64,000 nt of DNA from a bacterium (lineage in GTDB: Bacteria; Auribacterota; Tritonobacteria; UBA1439). Both the position numbers and the translations under genes were made by a program. Each line of letters opens with the position of its first letter. The stretch's first letter is position 1. Shown one piece after another: positions 8,995-17,665 of the stretch. Below the pieces are notes generated by a model that saw only the letters and a program-made list of their open reading frames with translations, ran no database searches and was not told the DNA's origin. The stretch is from contig JAQUPF010000007.1 in NCBI GenBank assembly GCA_028716845.1, positions 62,001 through 126,000 of the forward strand. The letters run 5' to 3'.

Positions 8995-10889
8995 GCCCGA
9001 CGGGCGTCGAGGAAGTCGACGAGGGACGCCTGCGCCTCGATCGAGCGGGCCCACTCCTCGAGGAGCTCCAGCTGCCGGTCGCGGAGGGCCCGTTCCCCGA
9101 AGCGGGCGGCCTCCCGTTCCAGCGCCTCGCCGTCCGGCTCCTCGCGCCGCGTGACGACGAAGAAGCACGCTCCCGCGGCGGTGTCGATGACCGGGCTGAT
9201 GTCGCCGGGGGCGAGGTGGTGCGCCTCCCGACCGACCGCGGGCTCGCGGCCCATCCCGGGGACGAGCCCGTCGCCGCCGACGGGACCGGCCTCCCGAGTC
9301 TCGATCCGGAGCCTCCTCGCCGCCTCCTCGAAATCGTCCCCGGTCTCCCGCATTCTCCGCTCGATCTCCTCGCGCCGCCCCGAGGCGATTTCGCGCGCCC
9401 GCCCGACCGCCTTCGCGCGCCGGACCTCCCGCTCGACCGCCTCGCGGACGTCATCGAGGGGGGGGATCGACTCCGCGATCCGCTCCCTCGGGAGGATGAT
9501 GGCGTAGCCCCGCCCGGGGATCTCCACGATGTCGCTGAACGACCCGGGCTCCGTCCGGAAGGCGGCCCTCGCGAACTCCGCGCCCGTTCCATCCGGCGGC
9601 GCATGCTCGGGGAACGGCCCCGCCTCCAGCAGGTCGAGCGACTGTTCCCGGGCGAGCTCCTCCGCCGTCCGGCCGCCCACGAGGGCGAGGGCGACCTCGA
9701 CCGCCCTCGAATAGGCGGCGCCCCCGGCGGCCGCCGCGGCCGCGTCCCGTTTCTCCCGCTCGAGGCGGCCCCTGATGATCCCGGCGACCTCCCCGAGCGG
9801 CCTGACGCCGGGGCCCTCCCTCCCCTCGACCGTGAGGATATGGAGGCCCCGCTCGGACCTGACCGGGCCGCCGATTTCGCCGTCGCCCAGCGAGAAGGCC
9901 GCCTCGGCGACCGCCGGCGGCACGTCCGTGCGCTCGATGAGGCCGAGGTCCCCTCCCGCCGCCTTTGTCGCCGCGTCGTCCGAGTGCCTCGCGGCGAGCG
10001 CCTCGAAATCCGCCCCGCCGCGGAGCCTCCCGAGGAGGCGCTCGGCCCTGCGGGCCGCCCTCCGCTCCGCCCGCTCGCCGGCCCCCGCATCGACGGCGAT
10101 GAGGATGTGGCGAGCCCGCACCCGCTCGCCGTGCGTGAACTCGTCCCCGTGCGACCGGTGGAACGCCTCGATCTCCTCATCCGTCACGGCGGGAGGCCCC
10201 GCCCGCCCCTCGAGCGGGATCAGGAGGTAGCGGACGGATACCATGGCGGGGCGCGCGTACGCCGGCCGCCGGGCCTCGTAGTGCGCCCGCACCTCCTCCT
10301 CGTCCACGGCCACGAGTCGCTCCGCCTCGTCGATCCCGGCGAGGGCGTACCGTATCGTGGACGCCGTGCGGGCCTCGCGGAACGCCGCCTCGATTTCGGC
10401 GTCCGTCATCCAGGCGCCGCCGGAGACCAGCGCGCGGAGCCGATCGACCATGAGGCGCTGCCGGACCCATTCCTCGTACAGGTCCGGCGCCACCCCCGCG
10501 ATGCGGAGCGCGGTCTCGTACGCCGCCTGGCTGAAGGAGTCCCCGGGACCGAACGCGGCCCTGACGGCGCGCGCCACCTCCCGGTCGGAGACGCTGATGC
10601 CCGCCCGCCGCGCCGCCTCGAGCAGGGTCAGGTGGCCCCAGACCATCTCCCGCGCCCGGGGCTCGGTCAGGTCCATGCGGTTGAGGAAGGCGTTCGCGCG
10701 GACGGCTGCGAAGACGGCGTCGAACTCCGCGAGGGAAACGCGCCTGCCGAAGAGCTCGCCGGCGATGCGGGGGCGGTCATCGGGCTCCGAGAGCCTGGTC
10801 GTGACGCCCCAGAAGACGAAGGTGACCGTGATGGCGATGACGAGCACCCACATGATCGCCTTCATCCTGCGGCGGAAAAACCGAAGCAT
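8985..10889 (-). CDS. PpiD/SurA-like membrane-anchored peptidyl-prolyl isomerase
   Basis: This 634-residue protein starts MLRFFRRRMKAIMWVL and has a single N-terminal TM helix, the topology of PpiD. A SurA/PpiD-type chaperone N-domain (residues about 45-200) is followed by a parvulin rotamase domain at about 255-355, with RARHILIAV, AARHSDDAATKAAGGDLG and SERGLHILTV. A long helical C-terminal part follows. It should assist folding of secreted and outer-membrane proteins at the periplasmic face of the inner membrane. A strong GGGGGAGG ribosome binding site precedes ATG 10889. It is transcribed alone and converges on the gene ending at 8973. Confidence 0.88.
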   Translation of the reverse strand: MLRFFRRRMKAIMWVLVIAITVTFVFWGVTTRLSEPDDRPRIAGELFGRRVSLAEFDAVFAAVRANAFLNRMDLTEPRAREMVWGHLTLLEAARRAGISVSDREVARAVRAAFGPGDSFSQAAYETALRIAGVAPDLYEEWVRQRLMVDRLRALVSGGAWMTDAEIEAAFREARTASTIRYALAGIDEAERLVAVDEEEVRAHYEARRPAYARPAMVSVRYLLIPLEGRAGPPAVTDEEIEAFHRSHGDEFTHGERVRARHILIAVDAGAGERAERRAARRAERLLGRLRGGADFEALAARHSDDAATKAAGGDLGLIERTDVPPAVAEAAFSLGDGEIGGPVRSERGLHILTVEGREGPGVRPLGEVAGIIRGRLEREKRDAAAAAAGGAAYSRAVEVALALVGGRTAEELAREQSLDLLEAGPFPEHAPPDGTGAEFARAAFRTEPGSFSDIVEIPGRGYAIILPRERIAESIPPLDDVREAVEREVRRAKAVGRAREIASGRREEIERRMRETGDDFEEAARRLRIETREAGPVGGDGLVPGMGREPAVGREAHHLAPGDISPVIDTAAGACFFVVTRREEPDGEALEREAARFGERALRDRQLELLEEWARSIEAQASLVDFLDARRAGG

Positions 10890-10936
10890 CCGTTCACCTC
10901 CCCCGGGGCGGCCCGCCGGACGGGGCCGCAGGCGGT

Positions 10937-10942
10937 ATTATA
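10937..10942 (-). promoter_or_regulatory. -10 element for the PpiD gene
   Basis: A perfect TATAAT is read on the minus strand about 48 nt upstream of ATG 10889. The best -35 at 17-nt spacing is only TATGTT (10965-10960), so the -35 is weak. Confidence 0.5.
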
Positions 10943-11000
10943 GGGAGTGCCGCGGCGCGAACATACTGTTTTTTCCCGCGCCGCCGGCACGATGAACGGC

Positions 11001-11049
11001 CGGCCGCGGATCCGCACCGATTATCAACGGATAGACACGGATTGTGAAC
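11001..11049. repeat. Dispersed repeat, copy 2 (half element)
   Basis: It starts CCGCGGATCCGC and continues with spaced CGGAT blocks (AACGGAT, ACACGGATT), matching the left half of the element at 3701-3791. No matching right half follows. Confidence 0.55.
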
Positions 11050-11151
11050 GAATCCATCATGTTCCTGCCGCGGATGAACGGGGATTCTCGCAGATTAGAT
11101 GCGATGGATAGGTGCATTGTCGCCAACCGCGGCGGGGGAATCGATTCGCGG

Positions 11152-11180
11152 TTGCATTTCGGGGCCGGACGGTATACATT
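11152..11180 (+). promoter_or_regulatory. Probable promoter of the lipoprotein/GH10-like operon
   Basis: TTGCAT followed by TATACA at 15 nt or TACATT at 17 nt. The predicted start is 20-25 nt before the ATG at 11209. Confidence 0.45.
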
Positions 11181-11208
11181 TATATGCGTTCTCGCCGGGG
11201 ACGAACCT

Positions 11209-11367
11209 ATGCACAGCGGAAGACGACTGCTCGCGGCGGCGTGCATCGCCGCCCTGTGCGCCATCCTCTGCGGCTGCTCGACGCCGGAGGGCGGCTCCTC
11301 CATTCCCTGGGCCAGGCCCGAGCCGTGGGAGAATCAGCCGAGCCTGAGGCCGGGCGTGAGATTCTGA
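11209..11367 (+). CDS. Very small lipoprotein with PW…PW…N motif
   Basis: A 52-residue ORF begins MHSGRRLLAAACIAALC and has the lipobox LCGC at residues about 20-23. The mature peptide is only some 30 residues and contains IPWARPEPWENQPSL, a Trp/Pro-rich stretch. I believe similar short lipoproteins occur in PVC-type bacteria, but I cannot name a family. There is no clear SD. It lies 54 nt before the glycosyl hydrolase gene and may share its transcript. Confidence 0.6.
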   Translation: MHSGRRLLAAACIAALCAILCGCSTPEGGSSIPWARPEPWENQPSLRPGVRF

Positions 11368-11421
11368 TGCCGGACGCCGCGCCGGCCGCTCCCGCGCGGA
11401 CGCCTCCTCCGGGGGAAACGG

Positions 11422-12594
11422 ATGACCGTCATCGCTGACATCGCCGCGCTCGCCCTCGTCGGTTCCCGGTTGCTCCTCCATTCTGCCGCCGGGGGAGGGG
11501 ACCGGGTGGCGCTCGACGTGTGGGGGATCTGGGCCGAATGCGAGGGGGCGAACGCCTCGCTCTCCAGCAGGGCGAAGATCGAGGAGATGTTCGATCGCCT
11601 GGAGCGGGCCGGATTCAACACGGTCTTCATCCAGGTCTACCGGGGCGACCGGGCGTGGTACAGGTCGGATCTCGCCGACGCGGGGCCCTACGAGGAGTTC
11701 CGGGCCCGGGAGAAGTCCTGTCCCCTCGACCTCGCGATCAGGCTCGCGCACGCGAAGGGGATGGAGATCCATGCCTGGATGAACATGTACCGGGTCTGGG
11801 GCCGGGCGGACGCGAAGGTGATCAGGCGGCTCGGCAGGGAGGCGGTGACGCGCGACCGGAGCGGCCGCTCGATGCTCGACTACCCGAGGGGCGACCTCCC
11901 GGACGGCGGCTACTGGCTCGAACCGGGCGATCCGGCGGTGCGGGCGCACCTCCTCGCCGTCATGCGGGAGCTCCTCGACCGCTACCCCTCCGTCGACGGC
12001 CTCCACCTCGACTACGTCCGGTACCCGTACGACGAGAAGGGGAAGACCGATTTCGGCTACGGCACGGCGAGCGTCGCGGCCTTCGGGAAGGCGCATGGCG
12101 CCCCCCCGCCGGGGAAGGCGGGCGGCGGCCGGGAGCAGTGGGACGCCTGGCGCCGCCGGCAGGTGGCGCTCCTCATCGCGGACGCGAAGCGCCTCACGGC
12201 ATCGAGGGGGAAGACGCTGTCGGCGGCCGTCATCCCCGGCCAGCGGAAGAGCAGGTCGGTCGTCTTCCAGGACTGGGCGGCGTGGCTGCGGGAAGGCACG
12301 CTCGACCTGGCCGTTCCGATGAACTACAGCGCATCCCGGAAGACGGCGGCGGGGGCGACGCGGGAGGCGCTCGCGGCCGCCGGCGGGCGCGGGCGGGTCG
12401 CGATCGGCCTCGGGGCGTACAAGGTGCTCGACTCGCCCGAGGCGCTCCTCGACCAGATCAGGGATTGCCGGCGCCTCGGGGCGTCCGGAGCGGTGCTCTT
12501 CTCGCACGACAACCTGGCGAAGCGGCCGGACCTGTTCCGCTCCCTCGGCAGGGGCGTGCGGGGGCGGCCGTTCAGCCCGAAACAAGGAGAATGA
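11422..12594 (+). CDS. Family-10-like glycosyl hydrolase (GHL10 / FenI type)
   Basis: This 390-residue protein starts at ATG 11422 with GGGGGAAA upstream. A hydrophobic N-terminus (residues 1-22) may be a signal peptide or membrane anchor. The TIM-barrel signatures of GHL10 proteins are visible: the strand RVALDVWGIWAE, FNTVFIQVYRGD, MEIHAWMNMYRVW, the segment VDGLHLDYVRYPY and LAVPMNYSAS. The family is thought to cleave glycosidic bonds in cell-surface or extracellular glycans; the substrate is unknown here. The next gene starts 3 nt after this stop. Confidence 0.85.
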   Translation: MTVIADIAALALVGSRLLLHSAAGGGDRVALDVWGIWAECEGANASLSSRAKIEEMFDRLERAGFNTVFIQVYRGDRAWYRSDLADAGPYEEFRAREKSCPLDLAIRLAHAKGMEIHAWMNMYRVWGRADAKVIRRLGREAVTRDRSGRSMLDYPRGDLPDGGYWLEPGDPAVRAHLLAVMRELLDRYPSVDGLHLDYVRYPYDEKGKTDFGYGTASVAAFGKAHGAPPPGKAGGGREQWDAWRRRQVALLIADAKRLTASRGKTLSAAVIPGQRKSRSVVFQDWAAWLREGTLDLAVPMNYSASRKTAAGATREALAAAGGRGRVAIGLGAYKVLDSPEALLDQIRDCRRLGASGAVLFSHDNLAKRPDLFRSLGRGVRGRPFSPKQGE

Positions 12595-12596
12595 CC

Positions 12597-13199
12597 ATGG
12601 CGGGCGACTTGCGCGTGAAGAACATGCAGCTCCTCTGCATCGTTGCGGCGGCCGTCATCCTCGGCTCGTTCCTCGTCTTCAGGCAGGTCTTCGCGATCCA
12701 GCGGGAGAAGGTCCTGTACAACATCGAGCGGATGCGGGAAATCCCGTCGCCGCAGCCGCTCACCGTCGCCGCGGCGGCGCCGGCGCGGGAGGAGACGAGG
12801 AAGATCGTCGAGGTGACGCGTGATCTCGACAGCGTCAACATCCTCGAGGAGTACGAGAAGGAGGAGCGGCGGCCCGAGCTCCTGCAGATCTTCCGGCTCG
12901 GCTCGCCGCTCCCGCAGAGGAAGGTCGAGGGGGTCGAGTATGTGAAGACGGTGTTCTTCCGGCAGCAGATCGGCACCCGGCGGGTGCTCGCGGACATATC
13001 GATGCACAACGATAGCGGGGTGCCCGTGAGCCCGCGGTTCCAGGTCATGCTCTTCAGTCAGAAGGGGAGGTTCGTCAGCAGGGACACGGTCCTCTACATC
13101 ACCGACGAGATCATCCCCGGCGAGAAGCGGAACGAGACGCTCAGCTTCCCCGTCAGTCCGGAGCGGGTGGGTTTCTTCGAGGTGCGGAGGCTCGACTGA
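12597..13199 (+). CDS. Single-TM protein of unknown function
   Basis: This 200-residue protein has one TM helix at residues about 11-30, a charged helical stalk (about 35-95) and a beta-rich C-terminal domain (about 105-200, with RRVLADISMHNDSG and the end FFEVRRL). The ATG at 12597 has AGGAG 7 nt upstream. An earlier in-frame ATG at 12591 sits too close to that SD. The topology suggests an anchored periplasmic domain, perhaps of a fimbrial or FxLYD-like beta-sandwich kind, but I do not recognise a family. It is coupled to the GH10-like gene. Confidence 0.75.
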   Translation: MAGDLRVKNMQLLCIVAAAVILGSFLVFRQVFAIQREKVLYNIERMREIPSPQPLTVAAAAPAREETRKIVEVTRDLDSVNILEEYEKEERRPELLQIFRLGSPLPQRKVEGVEYVKTVFFRQQIGTRRVLADISMHNDSGVPVSPRFQVMLFSQKGRFVSRDTVLYITDEIIPGEKRNETLSFPVSPERVGFFEVRRLD

Positions 13200-13256
13200 C
13201 GCGGTTCCCCTTCGGCCGCGCCGCGCGCACGGCATGGCCGAGGCGGCGCATGGACT

Positions 13257-13285
13257 TTGACAGGGCTCGGTGCAGGTGCTAGTAT
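13257..13285 (+). promoter_or_regulatory. Strong sigma-70 promoter for the transketolase operon
   Basis: TTGACA, 17 nt, TAGTAT. The start would be near 13292, so the mRNA leader is very short. This rules out the upstream in-frame GTG at 13270 as the start codon. Confidence 0.75.
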
Positions 13286-13299
13286 CACGCCCCTCCCGT

Positions 13300-14169
13300 A
13301 TGAGAAAAGGCATGAAAGGGACCGTTGCGGCATCCGGGGCTGACCTCACGGATGCCTCCCTCCAGGCGCTCCGCGCGCGATGCGGCGCCGTCCGGCGGGA
13401 CATCGTCTCGATGATCGCCCGCGCCGGCTCGGGCCACCCGGGCGGATCGCTCTCCGTGACGGACCTCCTCGCCACGCTCTATTTCACCCGGCTGGGCCAC
13501 CGCCCGGACAATCCGCGCTGGCCCGACAGGGACAGGGTCGTCGTCTCCAAGGGGCACGCGGCGCCGGCCCTCTACGCCATCCTCGCCGAGTGCGGCTATT
13601 TCCCCAGGGCCGAGCTCATGACGCTCAGGCGGTACGGCTCGATCCTCCAGGGGCACCCGGACATGACCCGGACGCCGGGCGTCGAGGCGTCGACCGGATC
13701 GCTCGGCCAGGGAATCTCGATCGCCGTCGGGATGGCGCTCGCCGGGAGGCTCGACGGCCGGTCGTACAGGGTGTACGCCTTCCTCGGCGACGGCGAGCTC
13801 CAGGAGGGGCAGGTCTGGGAGGCCGCCATGGCCGGGGCGCACTACCGGCTCGACAACCTCTGCGCGATCATCGATTTCAACGGCCTCCAGATCGACGGCA
13901 GGATCCAGGACGTGATGAACCCCGAGCCGATCCCCGCCAAGTGGGCGGCGTTCGGGTGGGCGGTTCGGGAGATCGACGGCCACGACCACCGGCAGATCGT
14001 CGCCGCGTACGACTGGGCCGCGCGCGAGAAGGGGCGGCCGGCCGCCGTCATCGCCCGCACGGTGAAGGGACGCGGCGTCTCCTTCATGGAGTGCAGGGCG
14101 GACTGGCACGGCGTCGCGCCCTCCGCCGACGAGGCGGCGCGGGCGCTCCGCGATCTCGGGGAGGGGTGA
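13300..14169 (+). CDS. Transketolase, N-terminal (ThDP-binding) subunit
   Basis: This 289-residue subunit starts at ATG 13300 or 13312. The shorter form has AAAGG nearby; the longer form is almost leaderless. It is the first half of a split transketolase. Motifs include SGHPGGSLS near the N-terminus, SKGHAAPALY, QGHPDM, STGSLGQG and the ThDP/Mg site GDGELQEGQVWEA with the following DFNGLQIDG. With the next gene it moves two-carbon units between sugar phosphates in the pentose phosphate pathway. The adjacent subunit starts 6 nt after its stop. Confidence 0.93.
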   Translation: MRKGMKGTVAASGADLTDASLQALRARCGAVRRDIVSMIARAGSGHPGGSLSVTDLLATLYFTRLGHRPDNPRWPDRDRVVVSKGHAAPALYAILAECGYFPRAELMTLRRYGSILQGHPDMTRTPGVEASTGSLGQGISIAVGMALAGRLDGRSYRVYAFLGDGELQEGQVWEAAMAGAHYRLDNLCAIIDFNGLQIDGRIQDVMNPEPIPAKWAAFGWAVREIDGHDHRQIVAAYDWAAREKGRPAAVIARTVKGRGVSFMECRADWHGVAPSADEAARALRDLGEG

Positions 14170-14174
14170 GGACG

Positions 14175-15119
14175 GTGGCGGCGAGGCGTGCGATCCGCGA
14201 CGGCTACGGCGAGGCGCTCCTCCTCCTCGGGGAGCGCGATCGGAACGTCGTCGTCCTCGACGCCGATCTTGCCGAATCCACCCGGTCGGGGGTGTTCGCG
14301 AAGGCGTTCCCGGACCGCTTCTTCAACGTGGGGATCGCCGAGCAGAACATGGTGAACATTGCCGTGGGCCTCTCCCTCTGCGGGAAGACCGTCTTCGCCT
14401 CCACCTTCGCGATCTTCGCGAGCGGCCGCTGCTGGGAGCAGCTCCGCAATTCGCTCGCGGCGATGCGGGCGAACGTGAAGATCGTCGCGAGCCACGGCGG
14501 GATCACCGTCGGGCCCGACGGCCTGTCGCACCAGTGCGTCGAGGACATCGCGATCGTCAGGGCGATCCCCTATTTCACCGTGATCGTGCCGTGCGACTGC
14601 CTGGAGGCGAGGCGGGCGGTCCTCGCCGCGGCCGAGATGCGCGGCCCGGTCTACATCCGGACCGGGCGGCCGAAGACCGACCAGATCACGTCGGAGGAGA
14701 CGCCGTTCCTGGTCGGCCGCGCGGTCCGGCTGCGGGAGGGGCGCGACGTCGCCATCGTCGCCTGCGGCCTGTTGGTCGGCGGCGCGCTCGAGGCCGCGCG
14801 CGCCCTCGCCGCCGAGGGGGTGGAGGCGGCGGTCATCGACATGCACACGATCAAGCCGATCGACGAGGAGGCGGTGGTCGAGGCGGCGCGCGGCTGCGGC
14901 GCCATCGTCACCGCCGAGGAGCACTCGGTCATCGGCGGCCTCGGGAGCGCGGTCGCGGAGGTCGTCTCGAGGCACTGCCCCGTCCCCGTCGAGATGGTGG
15001 GGGTCCGGGATCGCTTCGGGCAGTCGGGCGAGCCGGACGATCTCATGGTCCGGTACGGGCTCACGCCGGGGGACATCCGCGCCGCGGCGCGGCGTGCCGC
15101 CGGCAGGAAGCGGGCATAG
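14175..15119 (+). CDS. Transketolase, C-terminal subunit
   Basis: This 314-residue protein starts at GTG 14175, with the GGGGTGAGG of the preceding stop region as SD. It holds the pyrimidine-binding domain (FFNVGIAEQNMVNIA, with the catalytic Glu, and then ASTFAIFASGR) and the C-terminal transketolase domain (VIDMHTIKPID, TAEEHSVIGGLGSAV). It pairs with the 13300 gene product to form the active enzyme. Split transketolases are common in archaea and many anaerobes. The following S41-like gene begins 3 nt after its stop. Confidence 0.93.
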   Translation: MAARRAIRDGYGEALLLLGERDRNVVVLDADLAESTRSGVFAKAFPDRFFNVGIAEQNMVNIAVGLSLCGKTVFASTFAIFASGRCWEQLRNSLAAMRANVKIVASHGGITVGPDGLSHQCVEDIAIVRAIPYFTVIVPCDCLEARRAVLAAAEMRGPVYIRTGRPKTDQITSEETPFLVGRAVRLREGRDVAIVACGLLVGGALEAARALAAEGVEAAVIDMHTIKPIDEEAVVEAARGCGAIVTAEEHSVIGGLGSAVAEVVSRHCPVPVEMVGVRDRFGQSGEPDDLMVRYGLTPGDIRAAARRAAGRKRA

Positions 15120-15122
15120 ACG

Positions 15123-16343
15123 ATGAGACGCCTTCGGCCGGCAGCCCCGTTCCTCCGCCCCGCGATCGCCGCGCTCCTCGTCGCCGCCGCGGCGGCGTGG
15201 GGCGCCCCGACGCCGACCCCCCCGGCGGCGGGGGGGGCGGGGGTCTACCGGGTGCTCGACGTCCTGTGCGACGTCATGGGGATCATCCAGCGGGATTACA
15301 TCGAGCCGGTCGGCACGGAGACGCTCGTGCAGTACGCGCTGCGGGGGATGCTCTCCTCGCTCGATCCGTACAGCCACCTCGTCCCGGCGGCCGCCGCCCC
15401 CGCGGCGGCGGAACCCCCCGGCACGTACGGCCTCGAGGTGGCGTACGGCGACCGGCTGCTCAGGGTCGTCTCGCCCGTCGAGGGCGGCCCTGCCTGGCGG
15501 GCGGGCGTGCGGAGCGGCGACGTGGTGCTCAAGATCGACGGTGAGGCGGTCGAGGAGCGGCAGCTCGTCGAGCTCCGCGATCTGTTCCGGGGCGGCGCCG
15601 CGGACCTCGCCATCGAGGTGGCGCGCCGCGGCGAGCGCGATCTCCTCACCTTCACGCTGAAGCCGGGGACGATCGAGGGGCCGCCCGCGCGCGCGGAGAA
15701 GCTCGACGCGGACATCGGGCTGCTGCGCATCGGCCGCTTCGACGACGGGACCGCGGCGGGCGCCGCCTCGTGCCTCGGGGAGCTCGCGGCGGGCGGGGCC
15801 GGGAGTCTCGTTCTCGACCTCCGCGACTGCCCGGCCGGCGACGTCGAGGCGGCGGTCGCCGTCGCCGACCTCCTCCTGCCGGAAGGCGCGCCGATCGCCT
15901 CCCTCACGGGACGCGTGGAGGGGGTGCAGCGGGAGTTCGTCTCCGTCCGATCCCCCGCCTTCGAGGGGAGGCCGATCGTGGTGCTCGTCAACGGCGGCAC
16001 GAGCGGCGCGGCCGAGGTGCTCGCCGGGGCCCTCAGGGCTGACCGGCGTGGACTGCTCATGGGGGCGAAGAGCTTCGGCAGCGCCTTCGAGGAGCGGTCG
16101 TTCCCGCTCAAGGACGGCTCATCCCTCGTCCTCATCGCCGCCGTCTACCGGACGCCCGACGGCCGTCTCCTCCAGGGGGAGGGGCTCGCGGTGGATGTCG
16201 AGGTGCCGCCGCCCGCGCCCGCCGGCGAGCGGGAGGGGGGCGGACGGGTCGAGGAGGAGGGGCCGGATCCCGTGGTCCGGCGCGCCGTCGACCTGATCAA
16301 GGGCATCCGCATCATCGGCGCCACGGGGGGGGTGGACCCATGA
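15123..16343 (+). CDS. S41-family protease homologue lacking catalytic residues
   Basis: This 406-residue exported protein has a signal peptide (about residues 1-28), a PDZ domain (about 100-175, GLEVAYGDRLLRVV, AGVRSGDVVLKIDG) and an S41 C-terminal processing-peptidase fold. In the active paralogue next door the nucleophile lies in NKGSASGSE and the general-base lysine in TTFGKG, 25 residues later. Here the matching segments are NGGTSGAAE and KSFGSA, so Ser becomes Gly and Lys becomes Ser. It is therefore probably not a protease. It may act as a regulatory or scaffolding partner. Its stop overlaps the start of the active paralogue (ATGA), which implies coupled production. Confidence 0.85.
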   Translation: MRRLRPAAPFLRPAIAALLVAAAAAWGAPTPTPPAAGGAGVYRVLDVLCDVMGIIQRDYIEPVGTETLVQYALRGMLSSLDPYSHLVPAAAAPAAAEPPGTYGLEVAYGDRLLRVVSPVEGGPAWRAGVRSGDVVLKIDGEAVEERQLVELRDLFRGGAADLAIEVARRGERDLLTFTLKPGTIEGPPARAEKLDADIGLLRIGRFDDGTAAGAASCLGELAAGGAGSLVLDLRDCPAGDVEAAVAVADLLLPEGAPIASLTGRVEGVQREFVSVRSPAFEGRPIVVLVNGGTSGAAEVLAGALRADRRGLLMGAKSFGSAFEERSFPLKDGSSLVLIAAVYRTPDGRLLQGEGLAVDVEVPPPAPAGEREGGGRVEEEGPDPVVRRAVDLIKGIRIIGATGGVDP

Positions 16344-17665
16344 TGGTCCGCAAGGCGGCGCTCACGGCCGCCGCGTGCGTCGCGGCGCTGCTCGCCATCC
16401 ACCGCAACTCCGCGGCCCCCGGCCGCGTCTCCGACCGGGACCTCCGCCGGCAGCTCGACATCTTCGTCTCCGCGATGGACGTCGTCGGGAGGAACTACTA
16501 CCGGGAAACGGAAGAGCGCGACCTCGCCTACGGCGCGCTCAAGGGGATGTGCGCCGCCCTCGACCCCCACAGCCAGTTCATGGACGAGGAGATCTACCGG
16601 GAGATGAAGGTCGAGACGGAGGGGCAGTTCGGCGGCCTCGGCATCGAGATCACGATCAAGGAGCAGTTCCTCACGGTCGTGGCCCCGATCGAGGACACGC
16701 CGGCGTTCAAGGAGGGGATCAAGCCGGGCGACCGGATCGTGGAGATCGAGGGGGAGCCGACGAACGACCTGACCCTCATCGAGGCGGTCCGGAAGCTCCG
16801 GGGCCCGCCGGGGACGGTGGTGCGGATCACCGTCATGCGGCAGGGGAGCGCGGACCTGATCCCGTTCAGCATCACCCGGGCGAACATCCAGATTCAGAGC
16901 GTGAAGGACGCGAGCCTCATCGCCCCCGGCGTCGGCTACATCCGGCTCACTCAGTTCCAGGAGCACACCGGCGCGGACCTCGACCGGGCGCTCCGGTCGC
17001 TCGAAAAGGAGGGGATGCGGGCGCTCGTCCTCGACATGCGGAACAACCCCGGCGGGCTCCTCCAGGTCGCCATCGAGATCGCGGAGAAGTTCATCGGCGA
17101 CCGGCGGCTCATCGTCTACACGAAGGGGAGGCTGGAATCCCAGAGCAGCGAGTTCAAGGCGCGGAGCAGGGCCACCCACCCCGACCTGCTGCTCGCCGTC
17201 CTTGTGAACAAGGGGAGCGCGAGCGGCTCCGAGATCGTCGCCGGCGCCCTCCAGGACTGGAAGCGGGCGGTCGTGGTGGGGAACACGACCTTCGGGAAGG
17301 GATCGGTGCAGAGCGTCCTCCCCCTCGCCGACGGGTCGGCGCTGCGCCTCACCACGGCGAGGTACTTCACCCCCGGCGGGCGGGTCATCCAGAAGGTCGG
17401 CATCGAGCCGGACATCCCCGTGGAGATGACCGACGAGGAGGAGGTGAAGCTGCTCGTCAAGCGGCGGCTCGAGAAGATGCTCGCCGACAACCCGGACGCG
17501 GAGGACCTCGACCGGGAGCGCGAGGAGATCGGGCAGCTCGTCGACGTGCGGGACCTCCCGCTCGAGCGCGCGGTCGAACTCCTCCAGGGCCTCCTCGCCT
17601 ACCGCCGTTCGGAGGACGGGCGGGAGGGCGCGCTCGCCGGCGGCACGCCGCCCTCGGGCGGCTGA
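16340..17665 (+). CDS. C-terminal processing protease (S41, CtpA-like)
   Basis: This 441-residue protein has an N-terminal hydrophobic segment (residues about 6-20), an N-domain ending in ALDPHSQFM, a PDZ domain (FGGLGIEITIKE, IKPGDRIVEIEGEP) and the catalytic core. The Ser295/Lys320 dyad is seen in GSASGSE and TFGKGSVQ. Family members trim C-termini of exported proteins or degrade them in the periplasm. The C-terminal tail after residue 385 is helical and charged. It is coupled to the inactive paralogue upstream and overlaps tsaD downstream (TGATG). Confidence 0.93.
   Translation: MMVRKAALTAAACVAALLAIHRNSAAPGRVSDRDLRRQLDIFVSAMDVVGRNYYRETEERDLAYGALKGMCAALDPHSQFMDEEIYREMKVETEGQFGGLGIEITIKEQFLTVVAPIEDTPAFKEGIKPGDRIVEIEGEPTNDLTLIEAVRKLRGPPGTVVRITVMRQGSADLIPFSITRANIQIQSVKDASLIAPGVGYIRLTQFQEHTGADLDRALRSLEKEGMRALVLDMRNNPGGLLQVAIEIAEKFIGDRRLIVYTKGRLESQSSEFKARSRATHPDLLLAVLVNKGSASGSEIVAGALQDWKRAVVVGNTTFGKGSVQSVLPLADGSALRLTTARYFTPGGRVIQKVGIEPDIPVEMTDEEEVKLLVKRRLEKMLADNPDAEDLDREREEIGQLVDVRDLPLERAVELLQGLLAYRRSEDGREGALAGGTPPSGG

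Larger units (their letters stand above)
10890..11208. other. 319-bp intergenic region between divergent genes
   Basis: It holds the minus-strand promoter and ribosome binding site for the PpiD gene, one half-copy of the ATCCGTG repeat near 11.0 kb, and a plus-strand promoter-like site before the lipoprotein at 11209. I see no convincing ORF or RNA gene here. Confidence 0.6.
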
